From Roseitalea sp. (GTDB lineage: Bacteria > Pseudomonadota > Alphaproteobacteria > Rhizobiales > Rhizobiaceae), in NCBI GenBank assembly GCA_017642895.1, contig JAEPON010000003.1, positions 1-64,000 on the forward strand: DNA of 64,000 bases. Reading direction: 5' to 3'. Below, piece by piece: positions 15,001-22,386 of the stretch (position 1 is its first letter; the number at the start of each line of letters is the position of its first letter). The translations under genes and the position numbers were made by a program. The notes beneath the pieces were generated by a model. It was not told where the DNA came from. It searched no databases and saw only the letters and a list, made by a program, of their open reading frames with translations.

Positions 15001-15948
15001 ATGACAGAAGAACGAGACGACGCACCGGCATACGATGGGCAACCGACGCCCATCGACCTCAGCGCGATCGATTCCGGTCGACAAGCCGCATCGCGGCTTG
15101 ACTTGTACGGCCGAACCAGCCAATTGGATTTGGAAGAAATCGATTGGCATTTTTTCCATATCCTCATCAAGACCGTGGTCTTTGAGCGGACGAGCCAGCG
15201 GTTGGACCGTCCGGAGCCAACGGACCATATGAACGGGCGCACATATGATTCCGCCATCGCCAGGATCAAGGCGGCGCTGTATGGAAAGGCGATCATCGAC
15301 GATGATCCGGCCGTTCGGCAGTTTTTTCGCAACGATGGCACGCTCGAATCCAAGCTCCTTCTTCTGGAACGCATCGCCCGCTCGCTGGGCGACGACTGGA
15401 GCGACGATTCGCGCAGCTTTCTCGATGTCACCATCGCCATGGGCCGGCTGCAGCTGCTGCTGCGCAAAACCATGGCTTCGTATGCGCGCCAATACGGCGA
15501 TATCGAGAAGGGCAGCGTCCTGATGACGGGTCCATCCGGCGAAGCGCATCATTTCGGCACCTGCGTCCTTGAAGGGATGTTCAGATCGCGCGGCTGGCTG
15601 ACCGGCATGCTTCAGCACCGGTCCATCTCCGAATTGGTCGAACACCTGACCGCCCGGCGATATGATATTGTCTGCCTGTCATGGTCGACGGGCGTTCTGA
15701 GCGGCATCACGGCCCAAACCATCTCTGCCATCGACGCAATGCCACCGGCCAGCCGGCCGGCCATCATTGCGGGCGGCCAGGCCAGCGCAGGAAACCGGGG
15801 ATGGATGGTGCGTCTGGGCGTTGATCAAGTCTGTGACACGGCTTATGGCGCAATCCAGATGGCCGAATCGCTGCTGGCGAAGCGGCATGCCGTAACGGCC
15901 GGTTCTTCCCCGCCAACCCAAAAAGAGCCCGTCGAAAGGGCCGGCTGA
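15001..15948 (+). CDS. ppaA: PpaA/AerR cobalamin-binding antirepressor of PpsR
   Basis: This is a 315-residue regulator with a B12-binding (SCHIC-type) Rossmann domain from about 170 to 290. The AerR/PpaA-style motif GPSGEAHHFGTCVLEGMF contains H183/H184, one of which should be the cobalamin ligand, in place of the classical DxHxxG. The N-terminal helical part (45-165) matches the family. In Rhodobacter these proteins sense light through cobalamin and relieve repression by PpsR/CrtJ. The gene is six bases upstream of ppsR and divergent from bchF, the usual place. No DNA-binding motif is obvious. The symbol aerR would be equally valid. Confidence 0.9.
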   Translation: MTEERDDAPAYDGQPTPIDLSAIDSGRQAASRLDLYGRTSQLDLEEIDWHFFHILIKTVVFERTSQRLDRPEPTDHMNGRTYDSAIARIKAALYGKAIIDDDPAVRQFFRNDGTLESKLLLLERIARSLGDDWSDDSRSFLDVTIAMGRLQLLLRKTMASYARQYGDIEKGSVLMTGPSGEAHHFGTCVLEGMFRSRGWLTGMLQHRSISELVEHLTARRYDIVCLSWSTGVLSGITAQTISAIDAMPPASRPAIIAGGQASAGNRGWMVRLGVDQVCDTAYGAIQMAESLLAKRHAVTAGSSPPTQKEPVERAG

Positions 15949-15954
15949 GCACTG

Positions 15955-17391
15955 ATGGAAAAACAGGTCTCACGTCACAACCATCGCATCTTCAACCGGT
16001 CGACCCGGCTCTTCGAGCAAGCCGGGCCGCAGGCCAGTGCTTTCCTGGCGTCGGTCGGCGCCGATGTGACGCTGCTGTTGTCCGCCGATGGCGACATTGT
16101 TGATGTCGCCTATCGCGACCCCTCGCTTGAGCGCTATGGCATCGATGGCTGGGTCGGTCGTGCCTTTCGCGACACGGTGACCATCGAGTGCGTTGAAAAG
16201 ATCGATGCGCTGTTCGAGGAGAACGCCAAGACGGGCACGACCCGCCGCCGGCAGGTGAACCATCCGGTATCGGGTCAGGCGGATCTGCCGGTCGATTATA
16301 CGCTTTTGAGCGTCGATGGCATGCCGTGGCGGCTGGCGCTGGGCGAGGACATGCGCAAACTGTCCGAACTGCAGCAGCAATTGGTGCGCACCCAGGCCGA
16401 ACTGGAAGCCGAATACCGCAAGATCAGGGATGCGGAGGGGCGCTACCGGACGATCTTCCATAAGACCGCCCAGGCGATCATCATTGTCGATGGCGACAAC
16501 CATGCGGTGATCGACATCAATCTGACGGGCGCCAACCTGCTTCAACAGCCGGCGGCACGGATCATCGAAAAGCCGGTCCTGCAACTGGTCGAGCGTGAAG
16601 ACCGCGCCAAACTGGCCGACGCGCTCAGCGCCGCGCGTCATGGCGGTACGCGCAAGAGCGTTGCCTTGCACGCCGCCGGCCATCCCGATCCGCTGCTTGG
16701 CGTGATCGAACCCTACCGCGAAAGCGGCCGCGGCAATCTGATGCTGACGCTGGTCGCCGACGCGGCGTCCGCCGCGCAGAGTGCCAATGGCCACGCCGAC
16801 CCGGCCTTGCTCGACAGCTTCCCCGAAGCGCTCGTCGTGATCGACCGCAAGGGCATGATCAGCATCGCCAACGATCCGTTCCTGGACCTCATCCACGTGC
16901 TCAACAAGTCGATGGTCGTCGAGCGCAATCTCAACACCTGGCTGGGCGCCTCCTCGGTCGATCTGCAAGTGCTCCTGTCCCGTGTGCGGGAGGAAGGCCA
17001 GGTTCGCCAGTTTTCGACGGTCATCCGCGACGAACTGGGCACGACCCGCACGGTGGCCGTCTCCGCCGCGCGCATGTCCGGTGATGCCGACAATCAGCGC
17101 ATCGGCGTCTTTATAACCGAGGCAACCCGGCGCGACAGCCAGTTCGCCGTGCCGACGCCGGGCGCCGAGAGCGGTTCGTCGGACTTCGCCGAACTGGTCG
17201 GCCGTGTCCCGCTCAAGGACCTGATCCGCGAGGCGGTCGATGTGATCGAGAAAATGTGCATCGAGGCGGCGCTGCGACAGACCGACAACAACCGCGCCTC
17301 GGCCGCCGACATGCTCGGCCTGTCGCGCCAGAGCCTTTATATCAAGCTGCGCCGGCACGGGCTCGAGGATTTCGGCAACGCCTCGAACTGA
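15955..17391 (+). CDS. ppsR: transcriptional repressor PpsR/CrtJ
   Basis: This is a 478-residue repressor of photosynthesis genes under oxygen. It has an N-terminal PAS-like domain (about 30-115), a glutamine-rich coiled linker (about 133-168, LSELQQQLVRTQAELEAEY), two further PAS domains (about 165-270 and 285-395) and a Fis-type helix-turn-helix (about 437-472, ending LSRQSLYIKLRRHGL). Only two cysteines are present, C79 and C435. C435 (EKMCIEAAL) aligns with the redox cysteine in the HTH of Rhodobacter PpsR. No cysteine lies in the inter-PAS region where the Rhodobacter partner sits. It is co-transcribed with ppaA, and its likely operators precede bchF and bchG. Confidence 0.96.
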   Translation: MEKQVSRHNHRIFNRSTRLFEQAGPQASAFLASVGADVTLLLSADGDIVDVAYRDPSLERYGIDGWVGRAFRDTVTIECVEKIDALFEENAKTGTTRRRQVNHPVSGQADLPVDYTLLSVDGMPWRLALGEDMRKLSELQQQLVRTQAELEAEYRKIRDAEGRYRTIFHKTAQAIIIVDGDNHAVIDINLTGANLLQQPAARIIEKPVLQLVEREDRAKLADALSAARHGGTRKSVALHAAGHPDPLLGVIEPYRESGRGNLMLTLVADAASAAQSANGHADPALLDSFPEALVVIDRKGMISIANDPFLDLIHVLNKSMVVERNLNTWLGASSVDLQVLLSRVREEGQVRQFSTVIRDELGTTRTVAVSAARMSGDADNQRIGVFITEATRRDSQFAVPTPGAESGSSDFAELVGRVPLKDLIREAVDVIEKMCIEAALRQTDNNRASAADMLGLSRQSLYIKLRRHGLEDFGNASN

Positions 17392-17440
17392 GCGCAGGCG
17401 GCGGACGCCACGGCAGAATGAAGAATTTGACACTCCATAC

Positions 17441-17458
17441 TGTCAATTCTGATTGACA
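17441..17458 (+). promoter_or_regulatory. PpsR operator overlapping the bchG -35 element
   Basis: TGTCAATTCTGATTGACA is a perfect TGT-N12-ACA palindrome with CAAT/ATTG inner symmetry. Its right arm is TTGACA (17453-17458), which would be the -35 of bchG. A half-site TTTGACAC lies just upstream at about 17427. The -10 is not clear (a TTAGCG-like stretch about 17 bases on). The site is 30 bases before the bchG ATG, consistent with repression by the ppsR product encoded immediately upstream. Confidence 0.8.
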
Positions 17459-17487
17459 CTTTCGTCTGTCAGACTTAGCGTTCATCC

Positions 17488-18402
17488 ATGGACGCGACGA
17501 CCGCACACCAGACACGGCCCGCCTTTCCCGCGCCGAGCGCGGTGCTGGCCCTGCTCAAGCCCATCACATGGTTTCCGCCCATGTGGGCCTATGCCTGCGG
17601 CACGGTCTCGGTCGGGGCCGTCAGCGCCGAACGCTGGCCCTACATCATTGGCGGCATCCTCCTGGCCGGCCCGCTGATCTGCGGCGGCAGCCAGGCGATC
17701 AATGACTGGTTCGACCGCCATGTCGACGCGATCAACGAGCCCGACCGGGTGATTCCCTCGGGCCGCATGCCGGGCCGCTGGGGACTTTACATCGCGCTCA
17801 TCTGGACCGCCTTGTCCTTCGCCGTCGCCGCCTTGCTCGGCCCCTGGGTTCTTGTCGCGGCAACCATCGGCATCGCCTTCGCATGGGCCTATTCGATGCC
17901 GCCCTTCCGCCTGAAGCTGAACGGTTGGTGGGGCAATGGCGCGGTCGGTTTTTCCTATGAAAGCCTGCCCTGGATGACGGCGGCTGCCGCCGCGCTTGGC
18001 ACGCTGCCGCCCGGCCCGGTTCTGATCGTTGCCCTGCTCTATGGCCTGGGCGCGCACGGCATCATGACGATCAACGATTTCAAGGCGATCGAGGGCGACA
18101 CGCAGATGGGCGTGCGCACCCTGCCCGTGCAGCTTGGCGCAAAGCGCGCCGCGCTCGTCGCAAGCCTCGTGATGGCGCTGCCGCAAGCCGCCGTCATCGC
18201 CATCCTCTTGTGGCTGGCCATGCCCTGGCATGCCGCCGCCATCGCCGCTCTGCTGTTCGTTCAGGCCGGCGCCATGGTCCGCTTCGTCGGCAACCCGCTC
18301 AAACATGATGTCTGGTTCAGCGCCATCGGCGTCGGCCTTTACGTCACCGGCATGATGATCGCCGCCTTCGCCCTGCGGGCGGCAACAATCCCCACGGTCT
18401 GA
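17488..18402 (+). CDS. bchG: bacteriochlorophyll synthase (geranylgeranyl transferase)
   Basis: BchG attaches geranylgeranyl (or phytyl) diphosphate to bacteriochlorophyllide a in the membrane. The 304-residue UbiA-family prenyltransferase has about nine hydrophobic helices. The first Asp-rich motif NDWFDRHVDAINEPDR lies at about 72-87, and the second, NDFKAIEGDTQMGVRTLPV, at about 195-213. Both are characteristic of chlorophyll synthases. The start at 17488 is 30 bases after a PpsR site. The next gene follows at 14 bases, and bchP completes the same branch. Confidence 0.96.
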   Translation: MDATTAHQTRPAFPAPSAVLALLKPITWFPPMWAYACGTVSVGAVSAERWPYIIGGILLAGPLICGGSQAINDWFDRHVDAINEPDRVIPSGRMPGRWGLYIALIWTALSFAVAALLGPWVLVAATIGIAFAWAYSMPPFRLKLNGWWGNGAVGFSYESLPWMTAAAAALGTLPPGPVLIVALLYGLGAHGIMTINDFKAIEGDTQMGVRTLPVQLGAKRAALVASLVMALPQAAVIAILLWLAMPWHAAAIAALLFVQAGAMVRFVGNPLKHDVWFSAIGVGLYVTGMMIAAFALRAATIPTV

Positions 18403-18416
18403 GGAGGCACGAAAAG

Positions 18417-19778
18417 ATGTTCCAGACCCGCGCCCTCTGGTCTCACCGGCAGCCGGGCCTTTCCTGGCTGGCGATCATCCGGCTCGGCCTCGTCCAGGCG
18501 GCGCTCGGCTCGGTCGTCGTCCTGACCACCTCGACGCTGAACCGGGTGATGGTTGTCGAACTGTCGCTCGCCGCCGTCGTTCCCGGCCTGCTGGTCGGCC
18601 TGCATTATGCCGTGCAGCTCGGCCGGCCGCTCTGGGGTCACGCTTCCGACAAGGGCGGCAGCCGCACCCGCTGGATTCTCGGCGGCCTTGCCCTTTTGGC
18701 CATCTCGGGTACGGCCGCAGCGGCAACGACGCTGCTGTTTGAGCAAAATTTCTGGCTGGGCATGGTGGCTGCGCTTGTCGCCTTCACCTTCATCGGCTTC
18801 GGCATCGGCGCCTCCGGAACGTCGCTTCTGGCGCTTTTGGCAAGCCGCACGGCGCCGGAGCGGCGCCCGGCCGCTGCAACGCTCGTCTGGATGATGATGA
18901 TCGCCGGCATCGTCGTCACCGCGATCATCTCCTCGGTCTTCCTCGACCCTTATTCGCACCTGCGCCTCGTGACGATCACCGCCATGTCCGGCACGATCGC
19001 CTTTGTTGTCGCAGCGCTCGGTGTGTGGGGCGTTGAGCGCCGGTCCGCCGAAATCCGCGATCCCCGGGAAACGGTTGCGGCCACCGCGACGTTCCGGGAG
19101 GCGCTGGTCGAGATCTGGCATGACCCGGCCGCGCGCATCTTCACGGTGTTCGTCTTCGTCTCCATGCTGGCCTACCAGACGCAGGACCTCATCCTGGAAC
19201 CGTTCGCGGGACTGCTGTTCGGCCACACGCCCGGCGAATCGACGGCACTCGGCGGCATGCACCATGCGGGCGTGTTCCTTGGCATGGCTTTTGTCGGCAT
19301 CGCCGGCAGCCTGTTCGCCGCGCGCCGGCCGGGCCTTCTGAAAATGTTCACCGTTGCCGGCTGTCTGGGTTCGGGCATCGCCCTTGGCTTTCTCGCCGTG
19401 GCGGCCGGGAGAGCGCCGGCATGGCCGCTCGAAGCCAACGTCTTCGCGCTGGGCTTTGCCAACGGCGTCTTCGCCGTCGCCGCCATCGGCACGATGATGA
19501 CACTGGCCGGCAAGGGCACGAAATCGCGCGAGGGCGTTCGCATGGGCGTCTGGGGCGCGGCCCAGGCGATCGCATTCGGCCTGGGCGGTTTTGCCGGCAC
19601 CGTCGCCATAGACGTCACGCGATGGCTGACGGGCGACATCGCCCTGTCCTTTGCCGTCGTCTTCACCGGCGAAGCGCTGTTGTTCCTCGTCTCGGCGATG
19701 ATCGCCACATCCATCGGCGTCGCCACCGCCAGCCGGCGGCACCCCACACGTCACGCCCCGCTCGCGCCGGCCGAATAG
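18417..19778 (+). CDS. PucC/BCD-family membrane protein between bchG and bchP
   Basis: This is a 453-residue, 12-helix major-facilitator-like protein of the PucC/LhaA/Bch2 family. Its family signature TTSTLNRVMVVELSLAA lies at about 37-53. It is a paralogue of lhaA at 4428 but clearly diverged. The copy located between bchG and bchP in Rhodobacter is called orf428 or bch2. Its exact role is unsettled, but it is believed to handle pigments during antenna assembly or bacteriochlorophyll export from the synthase. A GAGGAG-type ribosome-binding site precedes the ATG. It is spaced 14-15 bases from both neighbours, so all three genes form one unit. Confidence 0.9.
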   Translation: MFQTRALWSHRQPGLSWLAIIRLGLVQAALGSVVVLTTSTLNRVMVVELSLAAVVPGLLVGLHYAVQLGRPLWGHASDKGGSRTRWILGGLALLAISGTAAAATTLLFEQNFWLGMVAALVAFTFIGFGIGASGTSLLALLASRTAPERRPAAATLVWMMMIAGIVVTAIISSVFLDPYSHLRLVTITAMSGTIAFVVAALGVWGVERRSAEIRDPRETVAATATFREALVEIWHDPAARIFTVFVFVSMLAYQTQDLILEPFAGLLFGHTPGESTALGGMHHAGVFLGMAFVGIAGSLFAARRPGLLKMFTVAGCLGSGIALGFLAVAAGRAPAWPLEANVFALGFANGVFAVAAIGTMMTLAGKGTKSREGVRMGVWGAAQAIAFGLGGFAGTVAIDVTRWLTGDIALSFAVVFTGEALLFLVSAMIATSIGVATASRRHPTRHAPLAPAE

Positions 19779-19793
19779 GGAGGAAACACAACA

Positions 19794-20993
19794 ATGTCCG
19801 ACCATATCCATGATGTCATCGTCATTGGCGGCGGCCCCGGCGGGGCGACCGCCGCGCATGACCTGGCGGTTCAGGGCCACGATGTGGTGCTGATCGACAA
19901 GGAAGGCCGCATCAAGCCGTGCGGCGGCGCGATCCCGACCAAGGCGATCACCGAGTTCGCCATCCCGCAGGAACAGCTCGTCTCCAAGGCCCATGCCGCC
20001 CGCATCATCGCGCCCTCGGGCAAGTCGGTCGACATGACGATCGGCAACATCGGCTATGTCGGCATGGTCGATCGCGACAGGTTCGATCCATGGCTGCGCG
20101 CGCGCGCCGAAAAGGCCGGCGCCGACTACATTGTCGGATCTTTCAAGGGCCTCGAGCAGAACGCCGACGGCACCGTGACCGCGCACATTGCCGACAAGCA
20201 GGACAAGTCAAAAACCCATCACATCACGGCGCGCATGCTGATCGGCGCCGACGGCGCCAATTCCGCCGTGCGCCGCACCGCTTTCGACAAGGCCAAACAA
20301 CCGCCTTACGTCTTTGCCTACCACGAGATCGTCAAATCGCCCGAAGCGCCCGATCCGACCAAGTTCCGCGCCGACCGGTGCGACGTCATTTATGATGGCC
20401 GCATCTCGCCGGATTTCTACGGCTGGGTGTTCCCCCATGGCGAGCACACCTCGGTCGGCACCGGCTCGGCGGTCAAGGGCCATTCGCTCAAGGAAGCCAC
20501 CCGCAAGCTGCGCGAGGATGCAGGGCTTGGCGAGTGCGAAACGGTGCGCGAGGAAGGCGCGCCGCTGCCACTCAAGCCGATGCGCCGCTGGGACAATGGC
20601 AAGAACATCGTCCTGGCGGGCGACGCCGCAGGTGTCGTTGCGCCCTCGTCGGGCGAAGGCATCTACTATGCCATGCTGACCGGGCGCCTGTGTGCCGAAG
20701 CCGCCGTCGAGGCGATCGCCACCCAACGCGCAAGCGCGCTCAAAACCGCCCGCAAGCGCTTCATGAAGGACCATGGCAAGGTCTTCTTCGTGCTCGGGAT
20801 GATGCAGTATTTCTGGTATTCGTCCGACAAGCGCCGCGAGAAGTTCGTCACCATGTGCGCCGACCCGGACGTGCAGCGCCTGACCTGGGAAGGCTATCTC
20901 AACAAGAAGCTGGTGCGCCGCGATCCGCTCGCGCATCTGAAGATCATGGTCAAGGATACCGCCCAGCTTCTCGGTCTCGCCCGCACGACCTGA
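19794..20993 (+). CDS. bchP: geranylgeranyl reductase
   Basis: BchP reduces three double bonds of the geranylgeranyl tail to phytyl. The 399-residue flavoprotein begins with the dinucleotide fold VIGGGPGGATAAHDLA (about 11-26) followed by LIDKEG and KPCGGAIPTK, the typical ChlP/BchP pattern. A second FAD contact, GDAAGVVAPSSGEGIYYAM, lies at about 280-298. A GGGAGGAAA ribosome-binding site is present. It ends seven bases before the small membrane ORF. The context bchG-pucC-like-bchP makes the assignment firm over other geranylgeranyl reductases. Confidence 0.96.
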   Translation: MSDHIHDVIVIGGGPGGATAAHDLAVQGHDVVLIDKEGRIKPCGGAIPTKAITEFAIPQEQLVSKAHAARIIAPSGKSVDMTIGNIGYVGMVDRDRFDPWLRARAEKAGADYIVGSFKGLEQNADGTVTAHIADKQDKSKTHHITARMLIGADGANSAVRRTAFDKAKQPPYVFAYHEIVKSPEAPDPTKFRADRCDVIYDGRISPDFYGWVFPHGEHTSVGTGSAVKGHSLKEATRKLREDAGLGECETVREEGAPLPLKPMRRWDNGKNIVLAGDAAGVVAPSSGEGIYYAMLTGRLCAEAAVEAIATQRASALKTARKRFMKDHGKVFFVLGMMQYFWYSSDKRREKFVTMCADPDVQRLTWEGYLNKKLVRRDPLAHLKIMVKDTAQLLGLARTT

Positions 20994-21000
20994 GCGCTCC

Positions 21001-21318
21001 GTGACCGCCATCACAGAATGGCTGAACGCCATCGCCGTCTCCGGACGGCTGGCCGAGATCGCCATGGCGGTCCTGGTGCTCGAACTGGCGGTGTTCCTGT
21101 TCGTCTACCGCTCGGCCGACATCCGCCGCACGCTGATCTTCAACACGCTGTCGGGCCTTGCGCTGATGGCGGCGCTCCGCTCGGCGCTGATCGGCCATCC
21201 CGCACTCGTGATCGCCGGTTTCCTGTCACTGGGTTTTGTGATGCATCTGGGCGAATTGCGGTTCCGCCACCGCGCCCTCAGGGCGACGCCCGCACCGCCG
21301 CCAACGCCTCGGGATTGA
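21001..21318 (+). CDS. small three-helix membrane protein downstream of bchP
   Basis: This 105-residue protein starts with GTG seven bases after bchP, so it is the last gene of the bchG unit. Three hydrophobic segments are visible (about 17-36, 44-62 and 66-83), with a basic, proline-rich C-terminus. I do not recognise a family. In some Rhodobacter-type clusters idi occupies this place, and this protein is unrelated to it. Its 3' end overlaps the convergent tspO gene by 41 bases. A role in pigment or complex handling is suggested only by position. An alternative reading as a chance ORF is less likely given the start spacing and the hydrophobic pattern. Confidence 0.7.
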   Translation: MTAITEWLNAIAVSGRLAEIAMAVLVLELAVFLFVYRSADIRRTLIFNTLSGLALMAALRSALIGHPALVIAGFLSLGFVMHLGELRFRHRALRATPAPPPTPRD

Positions 21319-21751
21319 GGTCCTTGACGCGCTTGTTGAGCGCAAACGCCACCGTCACCCAAATCAAGTACGGCACGAACAAAAGCGCCGCGGTGATCGA
21401 GATCGGCCAGGCCACGGCGATGAAGGCGGCGATCGTCAGCCACATGGCGGCCGAATCGACCAGCGCCCAGTCCATCCGCCGGATGCCGAAGAAGAGGTAT
21501 GACCAAAGCGCATTGAAGACCAGTTGTGCGAGCCACAGCACGGTCGCGATGCCGAACCCGTCAAGCCGCCAGACGATCCAGCCCGCCGCGCCCATCATCA
21601 GATAGAGGATCGTCCAGACCACGGGAAACGCCCAGTTGGGCGGCGTCCAGCCCGGCTTTTCAAGCTGCTCGTACCATTCGCCCGGCTTGAAGATGCCGCC
21701 CGAGGCCGCGGCGACGGTGACGAGGAAAGCATAGACGATGGCGCTGATCAT
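21278..21751 (-). CDS. tspO: tryptophan-rich sensory protein TspO/MBR family
   Basis: This is a 157-residue, five-helix membrane protein with the TspO hallmarks KPGWTPPNWAFPVVWTILY (about 32-50), WRLDG and, near the end, LLFVPYLIWVTVAFALN. TspO proteins bind tetrapyrroles. In Rhodobacter sphaeroides TspO negatively modulates photosynthesis genes in response to oxygen (established there). I start at the ATG at 21751. The frame extends to 21904, but that part lies over the regulator gene. It overlaps convergently with the small ORF after bchP. It is 67 bases downstream of the Lrp-type gene and might be read from the same transcript. Confidence 0.92.
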   Translation of the reverse strand: MISAIVYAFLVTVAAASGGIFKPGEWYEQLEKPGWTPPNWAFPVVWTILYLMMGAAGWIVWRLDGFGIATVLWLAQLVFNALWSYLFFGIRRMDWALVDSAAMWLTIAAFIAVAWPISITAALLFVPYLIWVTVAFALNKRVKDLNPEALAAVRASP

Positions 21752-21818
21752 AGCATTCTCCGGACGCGTGCTGCGCCGCACACAGTCTGCCACGGGCCAG
21801 CCAGAAGCGCGAGGCCGC

Positions 21819-22286
21819 TCACGCGCCCGCGTCCTTGACCGCCTCCATCGACACATAGGTCGAGGTGTTGGCGACATACGGCAGCGCCGAGATCTTCTCG
21901 CCAAGCACCCGGCGATAGGAGGCGATGTCGCGCGTGCGTACCTTTAAAAGATAATCGAACGGCCCGGCAATCATGTGACATTGCTCAATCTCGGTGAGCG
22001 CCGCCACAGCCTGGTTGAACGCAGACAGCGCCGCCTCGGTCGTGTCGTTCAGCTTGACCTCGACAAAGGCGACATGCTCGCGCCCGATGCGGCGCGGATC
22101 GACCACCGCACGGAAGCCGCGGATCACGCCGCTGTCGATGAGCCGCTTGAGCCGCGTCTGACACGGCGTCTTGGTCAATCCCACCCGGCCGGCCAGCGTC
22201 GTCACCGGCATGCGCCCGTCCCGGCTCAGTTCCTCGACGATCCGCCGATCAAAACGGTCCAGATCGGCTCCCATCAGCTCACTCAC
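21819..22286 (-). CDS. Lrp/AsnC-type regulator, probable proline-utilisation regulator
   Basis: This is a 155-residue protein with an N-terminal winged HTH (about 8-58, LDRFDRRIVEELSRDG then TLAGRVGLTKTPCQTRLKRL) and a C-terminal RAM ligand domain (about 68-145, including EQCHMIAGPFDYLLKVRT). It is divergent from putA with a 100-base gap containing a palindrome. In Agrobacterium and Rhodobacter, PutR is an Lrp-type activator of putA transcribed divergently. The same arrangement here supports PutR, although the symbol is not proven. PutA lacks its own DNA-binding domain, so a separate regulator is expected. Confidence 0.85.
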   Translation of the reverse strand: MSELMGADLDRFDRRIVEELSRDGRMPVTTLAGRVGLTKTPCQTRLKRLIDSGVIRGFRAVVDPRRIGREHVAFVEVKLNDTTEAALSAFNQAVAALTEIEQCHMIAGPFDYLLKVRTRDIASYRRVLGEKISALPYVANTSTYVSMEAVKDAGA

Positions 22287-22298
22287 CGGAAATCATCC

Positions 22299-22312
22299 TG
22301 AAAAATTCTTCA
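22299..22312. promoter_or_regulatory. candidate Lrp/PutR operator between the regulator gene and putA
   Basis: TGAAAAATTCTTCA is an inverted repeat (TGAAAAA/TTCTTCA, symmetric except near the centre) within an AT-rich patch of the 100-base divergent promoter region. AT-rich imperfect palindromes of about this size are typical Lrp-family sites. It lies close to the regulator start (13 bases before it on the minus strand), which also suits autoregulation. Confidence 0.4.
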
Positions 22313-22386
22313 AATTTCACTCATATTGCCTTTCTTAAGTGAATCAAGAGGCAACATGCCCTGGTGCGCTGCGCTAGACTGGTTCC

